Of a DNA stretch of 64,000 bases, positions 46,041 to 57,408 are shown one piece after another (the stretch's first letter is position 1; the number at the start of each line of letters is the position of its first letter). Location of the stretch: NCBI RefSeq assembly GCF_046630445.1, contig NC_092334.1, positions 104,789,501 to 104,853,500 of the forward strand, written 5' to 3'. The DNA comes from Rutidosis leptorrhynchoides (taxonomy: Eukaryota > Streptophyta > Magnoliopsida > Asterales > Asteraceae). The notes beneath the pieces were generated by a model that did no database searches, was not told where the DNA came from, and saw nothing but the letters and a program-made list of their open reading frames with translations. Both the position numbers and the translations under genes were made by a program.

Positions 46041-49000
46041 TCAACTACAACTATCATCCCAACAACAATAATAACCGCAACAACAACAACAATCAGAAGC
46101 AGCTATGCCAAAGGTGTAAAAAGTATCACTCGGGATTCTGCACCAAATTTTGCAACAAGTGTAAAAGAAATGGTCATAGCGCGGCGAAGTGTGAGGTCTA
46201 CGGACCAGGGGTTAACAGAACGAAAGGAACAAATGGTGTCGGAATGAGTAATGGTGGAGCAAGTAGTGTTGGAGCAAGTTATGCCAATGTAGTTTGTTAT
46301 AAATGTGGAAAACCGGGCCACATTATTAGAAATTTTCCGAACCAGGAGAACACGAATGGACAAGGCCGCGGAAGAGTTTTCAATATTAATGCGGCAGAGG
46401 CACAGGAAGACCCGGAGCTTGTTACGGGTACGTTTCTTATTGACAATAAATCTGCTTACGTTTTATTTGATTCGGGTGCGGATAGAAACTATATGAGTAG
46501 AGATTTTTGTGCTAAATTAAGTTGTCCATTGACGCCGTTGGATAGTAAATTTTTACTCGAATTAGCAAACGGTAAATTAATTTCAGCAGATAATATATGC
46601 CGGAATCGAGAAATTAAACTGGGTAGCGAAATATTTAAGATTGATTTGATACCAGTAGAGTTAGGGAGTTTTGATGTAATAGTTGGCATGGACTGGCTGA
46701 AGAAGGTGAAAGCAGAGATCGTATGTTATAAAAATGCAATTCGCATTGTACGAGAAGAAGGAGAACCCTTAATGGTGTACGGAGAAAAGGGCAACATGAA
46801 GCTACATCTTATTAGTAATTTGAAGGCACAAAAACTAATAAGAAAAGGTTGCTATGCTGTTCTAGCACACGTCGAGAAAGTACAAACTGAAGAAAAGAGC
46901 ATCAATGATGTTCCCGTCGCAAAAGAATTTCCCGATGTATTTCCGAAAGAATTACCGGGACTACCTCCACATCGATCTATTGAATTTCAAATAGATCTTG
47001 TACCAGGAGCTGCACCAATAGCTCGTGCTCCTTATAGACTCGCACCCAGCGAGATGAAAGAACTGCAAAGCCAACTGCAAGAACTATTAGAACGTGGTTT
47101 CATTCGACCAAGCACATCACCATGGGGAGCTCCTGTTTTGTTTGTTAAGAAGAAGGATGGTACATTTAGGTTGTGTATTGACTACAGAGAGTTGAACAAA
47201 CTTACCATCAAAAACCGTTATCCACTGCCGAGAATTGACGACTTATTTGATCAACTACAAGGCTCGTCGGTTTATTCGAAGATTGATTTACATTCTGGAT
47301 ATCATCAAATGCGAGTAAAGGAGGATGATATTCCAAAAACTGCTTTTAGGACGCGTTATGGTCATTACGAGTTTATGGTTATGCCGTTTGGATTGACTAA
47401 CGCACCAGCTGTGTTCATGGACCTTATGAACCGAGTGTGTGGGCCATATCTTGATAAGTTTGTCATTGTTTTCATCGATGACATACTTATTTACTCAAAG
47501 AATGATCAAGAGCACGAAGAACATTTGAGAAAAGTGCTAGAAGTATTGAGGAAAGAAAAACTGTACGCTAAGTTTTCAAAGTGTGCATTTTGGTTGGAAG
47601 AAGTTCAATTCCTCGGTCACATAGTGAACAAAGAAGGTATCCAGGTGGACCCGGCAAAGATCGAAATCGTTGAAAAGTGGGAAACCCCAAAAACTCCGAA
47701 GCATATACGTCAATTTTTAGGATTGGCTGGTTACTACAGAAGATTCATCCAAGATTTCTCCAAAATAGCAAAACCCTTGACTGCATTAATGTATAAAGGG
47801 AAGAAATTTGAATGGAAGGATGAACAAGAGAAGGCGTTTCAATTATTGAAGAAAAAGATAACTACGGCACCTATATTGTCATTGCCTAAAGGGAATGATG
47901 ATTTTGTGATTTATTGTGACGCATCAAAGCAAGGTCTCGGTTGTGTATTAATGCAACGGACGAAGGTGATTGCTTATGCGTCTAGACAATTGAAGATTCA
48001 CGAGCAAAATTATACGACGCATGATTTGGAATTAGGCGCGGTTGTTTTTGCATTAAAGACTTGGAGGCACTACTTATATGGGGTCAAAAGTATTATATAT
48101 ACCGACCACAAAAGTCTTCAACACATATTTAATCAGAAACAACTGAATATGAGGCAGCGTAGGTGGATTGAATTGTTGAATGATTACGACTTTGAGATTT
48201 GTTACCACCCAGGGAAGGCAAATGTGGTAGCCGACGCCTTGAGCAGAAAGGACAGAGAACCCATTCGAGTAAACTCTATGAATATAATGATTCACACTAA
48301 CCTTACTACTCAAATAAAGGAGGCGCAACAAGGGGTTTTAAAAGAGGGAAATTTAAGGGATGAAATACCCAAAGGATCGGAGAAGCATCTTAATATTCGG
48401 GAAGATGGAACCCTGTATAGGGCTGAAAGAATTTGGGTACCAAAATTTGGAGATATGAGAGAAATGGTACTTAGAGAAGCTCATAAAATCAGATACTCAA
48501 TACATCCTGGAACGGGAAAGATGTACAAGGATCTTAAGAAACATTTTTGGTGGCCAGGTATGAAAGCCGATATTGCTAAATATGTAGGAGAATGTTTGAC
48601 GTGTTCTAAGGTCAAAGCTGAACATCAGAAACCATCAGGTCTACTACAACAACCTAAAATCCTGGAATGGAAATGGGAAAACATTACCATGGATTTCATT
48701 ACTAAATTGCCAAGGACTGCAATTGGTTATGATACTATTTGGGTAATAGTTGATCGTCTCACCAAGTCAGCACACTTCCTGCCAATAAGAGAAGATGACA
48801 AGATGGAGAAGTTAGCACGACTGTATTTGAAGGAAGTCGTCTCCAGACATGGAATACCAATCTCTATTATCTCTGATAGGGATGGCAAATTTATTTCAAG
48901 ATTCTGGCAGACATTACAGCAAGCATTGGGAACTCGTCTAGACATGAGTACTGCCTATCATCCACAAACTGATAGGCAGAGCGAAAGGACGATACAAACG

Positions 49001-49756
49001 CTTGAAGACATGCTACGAGCTTGTGTTACTGATTTCGGAAAGAGTTGGGATCGACATCTACCGTTAGCAGAATTTTCCTACAACAACAGCTACCATTCAA
49101 GCATTGAGATGGCGCCGTTTGAAGCACTTTATGGTAGAAAGTGCAGGTATCTGATTTGTTGGAGTGAAGTGGGGGATAGACAGATTACGGGTCCGGAGAT
49201 AATACAAGAAACTACCGAAAAAATCATCCAAATTCAACAAAGATTGAAAACCGCCCAGAGTCGACAAAAGAGCTACGCGGACAGTAAAAGAAAAGATATA
49301 GAGTTTGAAATTGGAGAAATGGTCATGCTTAAGGTTTCACCTTGGAAAGGCGTTGTTCGATTTGGTAAACGGGGGAAACTAAATCCAAGGTACATTAGAC
49401 CATTCAAGATTATAGATCTTGTCGGACCAGTAGCTTACCAACTGGAGATACCTCAACAACTCGCGGCTGTACATAACACTTTCCACGTCTCAAATTTGAA
49501 GAAATGTCTTGCTAAAGAAGATCTCACTATTCCGTTGGACGAAATTCAAATCAATGAAAAACTTCAATTCATTGAAGAACCCGTCGAAATAATGGATCGT
49601 GAGGTTAAGAGACTTAAACAAAACAAGATACCGATTGTTAAGGTTCGATGGAATGCTCGTAGAGGACCTGAGTTCACCTGGGAGCGTGAAGATCAGATGA
49701 AGAAGAAATACCCACATTTATTTCCAGAAGATACGTCAACACCTCCAACTGCTTAA
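45167..49756 (+). CDS. Gag-pol polyprotein of element E (chromovirus)
   Basis: One open frame of about 1530 codons. Start chosen at ATGGCACCGACT (45167); an ATG 12 codons earlier is in frame. Order: retrotrans_gag-like domain; Asn-rich tract (45900-46100, AAC/AAT repeats); zinc knuckle [14 protein letters not shown]; second knuckle [14 protein letters not shown], whose last Cys is Phe; protease DSGA (about residue 435); RT with FIDD at about residue 770 (usual YVDD/FIDD); RNase H ([32 protein letters not shown]); integrase HHCC ([10 protein letters not shown]...[11 protein letters not shown]), D in MDFITKLP, D in ISDRDGKF, E in [10 protein letters not shown] (usually TDGQSER); C-terminal chromodomain-like region ([14 protein letters not shown]...[18 protein letters not shown]). 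Lineage by recall: Tekay/Del-like. Intact frame with two odd residues, so activity is uncertain. Confidence 0.92.
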
Positions 49757-49791
49757 AATTTCGGGACGAAATTTATTTAACGGGTAGGTAC

Positions 49792-51373
49792 TGTAGTGAC
49801 CCGAACTTTTCCATGTTTATATATATATTAAATGAAATTGTTATTTACATGATGAACATGTTAAGCAATCAAACTTGTTAAGACTTGATTAATTGAAATA
49901 GGTTTCATATAGACAATTGACCACCCAAGTTGACCGGTGATTCACGAACGTTAAAACTTGTAAAAACTATACGATGACATATATATGGTTATATATATAG
50001 TTAACATGATTTTATTATAAGTATGTATCTCATTAGATATTTTAACAATGAGTTATATACATAAAAATGAGACTATTAATTTAAGAAACTCGAAAACGAT
50101 ATATATAACGATTATCGTTATAACAACGTCTTACTAGGTACATATGAATCATACTAAGATATTGATACACTTGGTTAATTATGTTAAATGATAATTAAAT
50201 ATATTATTAAGTATATTAACAATGAAATACATATGTAAAAATAAGACTACTAACTTAATGATTTCGAAACGAGACATATATGTAACGATTTTCGTTGTAA
50301 CGATATTTAACTGTATATATATCATACTAAGATATATTATATATCATAATATCATGATAATATAACAATTTAACATCTCATTTGTTATAATAAATAATGG
50401 GTTAACAACATTCAACAAGATCGTTAACCTATAAGTTTCAAAACAACATTTACATGTAACGACTAACGATGACTTAACGACTCAGTTAAAATGTATATAC
50501 ATGTAGTGTTTTAATCTGTATTCATACACTTTTTAAAGACTTCAAGACACTTATCAAAATACTTCTACTTAACAAAAATGCTTACAATTACATCCTCGTT
50601 CAGTTTCATCAACAATTCTACTCGTATGCACCCGTATTCGTACTCGTACAATACACAGCTTTTAGATGTTTGTACTATTGGTATATATACTCCAATGATC
50701 AGCTCTTAGCAGCCTATGTGATTCACCTAACACATGTGGGAACCATCATTTGGCAACTAGCATAAAATATCTCATAAAATTACAAAAATATGAGTAATCA
50801 TTCATGACTTATTTACATGAAAACAAAATTACATATCCTTTATATCTAATCCATACACCAATGACCAAAAACACCTACAAACACTTTGATTCTTCAATTT
50901 TCTTCATCTAATTGATCTCTCTCAAGTTCTATCTTCAAGTTCTAAGTGTTCTTCATAAATTCCAAAAGTTCTAGTTTCATAAAATCAAGAATACTTCCAA
51001 GATTGCAAGTTTACTTCCAAGTTTTCTAAATCCATTCCAAGTAATCATCCAAGATCAAGAAACCTTTGTTACTTACAGTAGGTTATCTTTATAATACAAG
51101 GTAATAATCATATTCAAACTTTAATTCAATTTCTATAACTATAACAATCTTATTTCGAGTGGAAATCTTACTTGAAATTGTTTTCGTGTCATGATTCTGC
51201 TTCAAGAACTTTCAAGCCATCCAAGGATCCTTTGAAGCTAGATCTATTTTTCTCATTTCCAGTAGGTTTATCCAAGGAACTTGAGGTAGTAATGATGTTC
51301 ATAACATCATTCTATTCATACATATAAAGCTATCTTATTCGAAGGTTTAAACTTGTAATCACTAGAACATAGT
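49792..51373 (+). mobile_element. 3' LTR of element E, left part
   Basis: Starts TGTAGTGACCCG and follows the 5' LTR closely up to ...GAACATAGT, where D is inserted. It continues at 59757. Confidence 0.95.
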
Positions 51374-51483
51374 TGTAAGACCCGAATATTTATCTTGCTT
51401 GTTTGTGTATTAAGACATTCGAGATTGGGTTTCGCGGATTATTTATATAAAGTTTAAAATGAAAAAGAATCTGTTTCAGAGAG

Positions 51484-51557
51484 GCCGCGCGCCGCGCGGG
51501 GTAGGGGCGCGCCGCGCCGATTGCTGCTGACAGAACTCCCTTGTTTTTATTTAAATT
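51484..51557 (+). promoter_or_regulatory. GC palindromes and TATA-like box in the D LTR
   Basis: CCGCGCG/CGCGCGG around one C (51485-51499) and GGCGCG/CGCGCC around one C (51506-51518), then TATTTAAAT at 51549-51557. A second pair, GGCGCGCCGCGC twice (53602-53613, 53622-53633), lies near the LTR end. Present again in LTR2 (57519 onward and 59637-59668). Confidence 0.6.
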
Positions 51558-52466
51558 AAATGAGGGGTAAAAGGGTAAAATCACATGGGGCCGGATTTGT
51601 GTGCCATATTAGCTACTTTGGATCAGTTTTGGATCATTTTTCATGTCCATTCATCCCTTCCAAATATTTAGAGAGAGATTGGAGGTTTTGGTGAAGAAGA
51701 AGCTCGAATCGTTCAAAGTCTCGGGTTTTAAAGTTGTTCCTTTCGTTCTCGGCTACGCGGTGATAGTATTGGTAAGCTCAAACTCCGAATTTCATCTATT
51801 TAATTTGATATTCAAGTTAGGGTTTTGAGTTAATTTGTTGTAATACCCCTTTAGGTGATGAAATGGGTTTAGTGATGCTAGTAATCGGGTTTATTGTTAA
51901 TTGTTGGTGGATTTTGGGTTGGTGAACAAATTGGCCATGTTTAGAACTTGAAATTTAGTTTAATCACTTTAGTTAGCGATTATGGAAGTATTGGAACCCA
52001 TTGGAGGTTGTTTGGTTGACTAACTTTGACTTTGGGTCAAATTAGGGTTTGGTGGTGACTATGACCCGATTGGCGATTTAATGAGGTTTATAAACTTAAA
52101 ATGGATTAAGTTGAAGTATAGAACCGAGTTAAATGTGTTTTGGTGTCAAAACTTGTAAAGGATGAGATTTTGGCCTTTATGGGTCAAAATTAGGGTTTAA
52201 GTGTCAAAATGGGTATGACACGTGTTTAACACTTGAGTTCGGGTTTAATTGGCATATTATGACCATTCTCACTTGTGTTAGTGATTATTGGTTGGTTTGG
52301 GTACGGTTTGTGCTTGGAAGTGCATTTGGGTCGAAATGGCACTAAGTGACGAATTGGGTTAATTTGTGAATCCAATCTAATTGTGTTGTGGTATTTGTGA
52401 TAATGGAATAGGTATTTTCCATTGGCGAGTTGCGGTTTACTTGGAAGCTTTCTTCAAGACTTCAAG

Positions 52467-53255
52467 GTGAGTGATAATATCCTATATGCATATGTATGTG
52501 TAGGATGGGTGCGGGTCGGGTGAAGTGATTCTCGGTTATAGAGCTCACTTCACATATAGGTGGATTTGAAGGACTTGTGTATGAGTCCAATTGGCACGTT
52601 TGTGCGTCTTGGTTGACCATCTTTGGCGAAGTACACGTTTATGTGCACGTTATCACACTTGGTTGTGATTTGGTTGTTATAACCCTAATGGCGAAGGGTT
52701 GATATGGTTGTGTGGTGGATTTTATAATCCCGTGACCGTGGGTTTTAGTATTGTGAAATGAATCTCGGGTAGTGCGGATTCATGGTGACTCGGGTTGTTC
52801 GGTCACCTTATTGGAGGTAATGAATCTCGGGTAGTGCGGATTCATGATGACTCGGGTTGTTCGGTCATCTTATGGTTGAGAAGTGAATTTCGGGTTGTGC
52901 GAATTCACAAGGCTCGGGTTGTTCGGCCAATGTTCGTGTGGTTGAGGTTAAGGGGTTAACCTTGTTCGTTTATATTGTTATATATATATTAATGTGTTGT
53001 TGTGTTGTAGCTAACCCTCCGGGTGTAGCTATTTGGCGATGTTTACCTTGTCGTTGGTGGACTATCTTTTGTGTTGTATCATTAGCTCGTTGCTTAGATC
53101 GTGCGGTATGCTTAGTGTAGATGCTTTATACTTGGATGCTTCGGTATGCGGTATTTGTTTTGTGTGGCGTATTCATTTTATACATATATATGTATGTAGT
53201 ATATTATCATTCACTAAGCATTAGCTTACCCTCTCGTTGTTGACTCTTTTTATAG
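52467..53255 (+). other. Intron-like interval in the D LTR
   Basis: Donor TTCAAG|GTGAGTGATA (52467) and acceptor GACTCTTTTTATAG|ATCGC (53255) bound 789 nt. The element H LTR has a matching arrangement (AAG|GTGAGTG then a T-rich acceptor) after the same TTAGCTTACCCTCTCGTTG block. No transcript evidence. Confidence 0.45.
52758..52928 (+). repeat. Hairpin array with constant 12-nt loop (D LTR)
   Basis: Six hairpins in a row, each with loop TCGGGT(T/A)GT(T/G)CG of exactly 12 nt. Arms: ATGAATC/GATTCAT (52758-52783), GGTGAC/GTCACC (52784-52807), ATGAATC/GATTCAT (52820-52845), GATGAC/GTCATC (52846-52869), GTGAATT/AATTCAC (52883-52908), GGC/GCC (52911-52928). Arms change on both sides together. Copied at 58793-58963 in LTR2. 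Confidence 0.85.
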
Positions 53256-53718
53256 ATCGCATGTGGATTGGTGGCTCGGGTAAGCGCGAGGACTAGAAGA
53301 CGTGCATAGTTGCTTTAGTGACTTGCTTTTGGATCATTTAGGATTGGGTAGCGTATCCCCAATCGCCATGCTCGGCTTTGTTGCATTAAAAGTCTTTTGG
53401 TCAAATATTGTATTTCGGTACTTAAGGTGGTAAAATGGGTCGATGTGGGACCCGCTTCGTAAACTTAATTTTATTAATTAAACGTGTTAGTTTTATATGT
53501 ATGAATTCACGGTTAAAAGCGTTTTGGCTAAAAACGTCGGGAACGGGTCAAACATTTTCGTTAAATTGACTTCCGGGGACAGCGGGCTGTCCAGGTGCTT
53601 TGGCGCGCCGCGCACCCACCTGGCGCGCCGCGCAAATGAACTGCACCAGAATTTTTTTTTTTTTTTGTCATGAAATTTAACGGGGTTTTATACGCGGTAT
53701 GGTTTGGGTTGTTACAAG

Positions 53719-53733
53719 TGGTATCAGAGCATG
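53719..53733 (+). other. Primer-binding site of element D (tRNA-iMet type)
   Basis: TGGTATCAGAGCATG two bases after the LTR end. Confidence 0.9.
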
Positions 53734-54156
53734 GTCTAAGGGATTTAGGTGACTTGAGATAGGTGCCTAGACTTAGACTTTTGTGTGCGCGTAATTTGTT
53801 GCGGGACTTGTAGGATTACGGGTCAGGAACGGGTTTAGTTAGTGCCTTGTTTATAGGTCGACTAACGTTTATATTAGTAATGCGGATATTATTAATATAT
53901 TATTTGTGTTGTAGTGTAATTCTCGCGTGTGCTTCTATCGCGTAGAATTTTGTTTGTGTTTGTTTATAGCATCGAACGAGGCGGTCGTTGTACTAACGAG
54001 TCGATGCGGCGTGCGTGCGTAATAAGAACTTGCAGACCTTATTACGGGTGCAAATCGTGTCTAACAAGTGATGTACGACGAGTGTTTAGCAAGATGGGGT
54101 GGTGTTGTGCGTGTCGTTTTATACGTGCGTGGACTAATCGTTTTGCATTCTTTAGA

Positions 54157-55098
54157 ATGACGACGCGAAACGAGACCGAGATGAATGACACGGAATTTAA
54201 CGCTAGAGTTGCGGCCGCCGTTGCGGAGCAAATGAGAGCGTTTCGAGAAGAAATGGATGGGAAGTATTCCGAATTCCAAAATAGGGGTGAAATGGAGCGT
54301 TGTCTTAAGAGCTTCATGAGGACTAGACCCCCGATGTATGATGGGAAACCGGATCCTTTGGTGAGTACGACTTGGGTTTCGGATGTCGAAGGGTGTTTTC
54401 GTACTATGGAATGCCCTCCCGAGAAAAAGACGAGACTCGCTACTAGTTTGTTGCGGGGTAGGGCGAAGGATTGGTTGGATGGCAAGATTGATCTTGTCGG
54501 TGGTGAAACGTTTATGACGTTATCGTGGGACAAATTTAAGGAGGAATTCTTCGAGGAGTTCCGAACTTCAGCCGATTTATCGGAATTGCGTTGTGAGTTG
54601 CGAAATTTGCAACAGGGTTCTATGGACTTGAATACTTTAAAGACGACTTTTATGTCGAAGGCTCGTTTTTGCCCGGAATATTTGGGGAATGATCGTTTGT
54701 TGATGGAGGATTTCTATCGAACCTTGAATGATGACTTGAAAGGTAAGATTAGCCGGGGCTACGCGAAATCGTTTGCAGAATTATTTGCGGTGGCTAGAGG
54801 TTTCGAGTCTTATACGCGATCGAAAAAGGGCGAACCTTCAAGTGAGGGAAGGGTTGTTTCTTATGGTGCTCCGAGTAAGAGGACTAAGGGTCCGAGTGTG
54901 AGTACGAGTAAAGTGGTAAAGGGCGCGGTGGAATCTCGTGCGCCTAGATGTTTCAATTGTGGCGTTAGGGGTCACAAGTTGTGGGAATGCACGATGCCGA
55001 GAAGTGAAGGCGGAATGTGCTACTATTGTCATAAAGAGGGACATCGCAAGCCGGATTGTCCCGAGTTGGCGGCGGCGAATGCCGCAAGGAGACGTTGA
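54157..55098 (+). CDS. Gag of element D
   Basis: 314 codons from ATGACGACGCGAAACGAG; an open frame extends 76 codons further left but lacks gag-like content, so I take 54157 as the start. A helical N-terminus (AAAVAEQMRAFREEMDG) is followed by a retrotrans_gag-like domain (FRTMECPPEKKTRLATSLLRGRAKDWLDG...WDKFKEEFFEEF) and a basic linker. Two zinc knuckles end the protein: CFNCGVRGHKLWEC (canonical CX2CX4HX4C) and CYYCHKEGHRKPDC (canonical). It would form the virus-like particle and bind RNA. Stop at 55096; no protease, RT or integrase follows. Intact. Confidence 0.88.
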   Translation: MTTRNETEMNDTEFNARVAAAVAEQMRAFREEMDGKYSEFQNRGEMERCLKSFMRTRPPMYDGKPDPLVSTTWVSDVEGCFRTMECPPEKKTRLATSLLRGRAKDWLDGKIDLVGGETFMTLSWDKFKEEFFEEFRTSADLSELRCELRNLQQGSMDLNTLKTTFMSKARFCPEYLGNDRLLMEDFYRTLNDDLKGKISRGYAKSFAELFAVARGFESYTRSKKGEPSSEGRVVSYGAPSKRTKGPSVSTSKVVKGAVESRAPRCFNCGVRGHKLWECTMPRSEGGMCYYCHKEGHRKPDCPELAAANAARRR

Positions 55099-56117
55099 GG
55101 TACGTTTCGTTTTGATAAATATGTCTTTGAATATTTATTTATGTGGCGTTTATGTTCGGACTTGTTAATTGCATAGTGATTTGCATGTTATGGTTCAGGA
55201 TGACGTTCCTAACGGAAGTACCCTATGGAGATGTTTGGTTGTTGGACGAAGGGCGTAAGACTTGGTGTAACCAAGCATTCCTTAGTATTTGGGGAATGTT
55301 ACTACCAAGCCACGGAAATGGTTTTGGTGTTCGATTGTTTAGCGCGTGTTCGCTTTTGGTGTTGAAGTGATGAACCATGAGGTTCGTCGGGTGATTGGAA
55401 CCTTTGAGGCCGAGTGTTTAAAATCTCGATGTGTGTTGGTAATGGAGTCTTTATGACGCGACATTAGGTGCCTCTTTTATACCTACTAGCGTGGTGTCGA
55501 CTCCGATTGTGTTGTGGTTACATTGTACTTAGGGTCCCGGGAGAAACCCTTAGGTACATGAGTGACTAGGTGAAACTTGACAAACTAAAGCAATTGGATA
55601 ATTGCGAGGGTATGGTTTGTGTAATCGTGATACACTTTTCGTTCGAAGTGTTTAAGGATTGATTGAAATCCTTCGCGTGCTCAAGATTAGAGCAAGGTGT
55701 GGTGATGGGTCGTGTGTACCCAATTGTTGGTAAAGTCTACCTTTGGTAGCATCGTACGGGTGTACGAGTTGTGATATAGGAACGTGGTTCCAAGTGGGGG
55801 AGTCGCACTCCCGCACGAGGAAGTTTTAGTGTGATATTTCGGGTGATGCTTTTGGTAGATCCGGACACTTTGTCGAGACCTAGTTTTGGTCGATTTGTGG
55901 TAGAGTACGATTTCGGATAAATTGTACTTATGGTTTAGATTGGAATTACCACCGAGGTGGTAATGTGGTAAACCTCGTTGAGAGATAATGGTCGTGTTTG
56001 GTGAGCAAGGTGAAATCCTTCGGTTAAGGAAGGTGTGTGTCGGGTTCTCTTTTGGAGAATTCTTGTTCGGTACCTATGTTTGATATAGGTGGTTCTTGCT
56101 CGATTATGGTATGTGGT
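55099..56117 (+). other. Non-coding interior of element D
   Basis: No pol motif in any frame that I can see. Moderately GC-rich, with phrases such as 'gtggtaaacctcg' and 'cgagaccta', but without the clear repeats that begin at 56118. It may be remodelled former pol sequence or replacement sequence. Confidence 0.55.
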
Positions 56118-56410
56118 TAATGAAGCATGACTTTCGGGTCCGCTGACTTCATTATAGTATGGTTACGTGATGGAGCATGATCTTTAGGGTCCGCTGACTT
56201 CATCATGGGAGTACGTGATTGATGGAGCATGATCTTTAGGGTCCGCTGACTTCGTCATGAGCGTGGTGTTGAGATCGGTGAAGCATGATCTTCGGGTCCG
56301 CTGACTTCATCCGGTATTGAGATCGGTGAAGCATGATCTTCGGGTCCGCTGACTTCATCCGATAATGAGATTGGTGGAGCATGACCTTCGGGGTCCGCTG
56401 ACTTCATCAA
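56118..56410 (+). repeat. Hairpin array 1 in the D interior (six units)
   Basis: Six units share the loop core CATGA(T/C)CTT..GGGTCCGCTGA. Arms: TAATGAAG/CTTCATTA (56118-56154), TGATGGAG/CTTCATCA (56168-56205), TGATGGAG/CTTCGTCA (56220-56257), CGG.TGAAG/CTTCATCCG (56276-56313), ATCGG.TGAAG/CTTCATCCGAT (next unit), TGGTGGAG/CTTCATCA (last unit). Several arms pair only if G-U is allowed on the plus-strand RNA. Confidence 0.8.
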
Positions 56411-56429
56411 GAGGGTAATGTTGTGGGAC

Positions 56430-56747
56430 GTGAATATCGGGTTGTTCGTATTCACAATATTTCGGGTAGTACGAATGTCCCTGTTGGTTGGGCTCATAGT
56501 TTGAGGTAGTGAATGTCGGGTAGTTCGGATTCACTAAGGTTCGGGTTGTACGGCCATCCTCGGTTATACTATGTGGTGGTAGTAGTGAATATCGGTTTGC
56601 GCATATTCACGATGACTCGGGTTGTGCGGTCTTTTCGTTGTGAGATATATGGATTGGGTTGGTGGATTTCGGGTTGTGCGAATTCACTAAGGTTCGGGTT
56701 GTTTCGACCATCCTCCATATGTGTTTTGGCTCGGGTTGTTTCGGCCA
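56430..56747 (+). repeat. Hairpin array 2 in the D interior, same loop as in the LTR
   Basis: About nine units with loop TCGGGTTGTTCG or close variants (12-13 nt). Strongest arms: GTGAATA/TATTCAC (56430-56455), TAGTGAAT/ATTCACTA (56507-56536), GTGAATAT/ATATTCAC (56585-56610), GTGGATT/AATTCAC with one G-U (56662-56687), TGGC/GCCA (56727-56747). Long- and short-armed units alternate, as in the LTR array. Confidence 0.8.
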
Positions 56748-57394
56748 TGTTGAGTTGTAATCTATTGGTTGTTTGATACACCAATGGTGGGGTCGTAAGG
56801 ACCATGTTGTGGGAACTATCGGTCGTTTTATGCGTCGATGGTGGGGTCGTGAGGACCACGTGGTATGATTAGTGATGCGATAGCCGTGTTTCGCTCACAT
56901 GTTTGTTACGGGTGTGACGATGGACGATTTCGTACACCTTGGGATTTGTGTTCCCATAGCCGCTTTGGGCGCTATCGGTTTCTAACCGTTGGATTGTATT
57001 GTTACGGTAGTTGCGTATTGCTCGTATTGCGCACTACAAGGGATGTTTAATGATTAGGTGATATCCGTAAGGATTCGTTTGGTTCGGTTTCATCGTTTCG
57101 GGTTGTTGACCTTAGGTTGAGACTTGGCTGTTTTTAGCGTTGTACTCGGTAAGTGTGCGCTAAGGGATCGATATCTTGGTACGAGATTGGTTGAGTTTTC
57201 CCAATGTTGGGGAATGAGCATGGTTTTAGTGCTCGGATAGTGATTTGAATAAATCGCGGGTGATGATTTAGTTGTGGAAGGCGATTCGTTGGGAAGGAAT
57301 TGCTTAGGAAAGTCGGATTGGGACTTATGTCGAGGACCGTAGGGTGAGGTCCACGTGGTTAAGTGATGAGGATCACGAGGACGTGATCGAGTTT
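56748..57394 (+). other. Non-coding end of the D interior
   Basis: Contains 'gatggtggggtcgt.aggaccac' twice (about 56780-56860). No ORF with recognisable content up to the PPT. Confidence 0.5.
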
Positions 57395-57408
57395 AAGTGG
57401 GGGAGAGT
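57395..57408 (+). other. Polypurine tract of element D
   Basis: AAGTGGGGGAGAGT immediately before LTR2, identical to that of element H. Confidence 0.9.

Larger units (their letters stand above)
51374..53716 (+). mobile_element. 5' LTR of element D
   Basis: TGTAAGACCCG...GGGTTGTTACA. Contains GC palindromes at 51484-51518 and 53602-53633, a TATTTAAAT box near 51549, and an intron-like interval with a hairpin array. Confidence 0.95.

Noticed and set aside
45812-46247. Val-rich and Thr-rich frames across the Asn-rich part of E gag
   Set aside because: Alternative readings of AAC/AAT repeats inside the gag-pol frame.
51643-51828. Short frames repeated identically at 57678-57863
   Set aside because: They recur only because they lie in the two D LTRs; not evidence of a duplicated gene.
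53929-54156. N-terminal extension of the D gag frame
   Set aside because: Cys/Arg-rich leader without gag similarity; start at 54157 fits gag better.
55099-57394. Hidden pol gene in element D
   Set aside because: No protease, RT, RNase H or integrase motif found in any frame; the interval is repeats and non-coding sequence.
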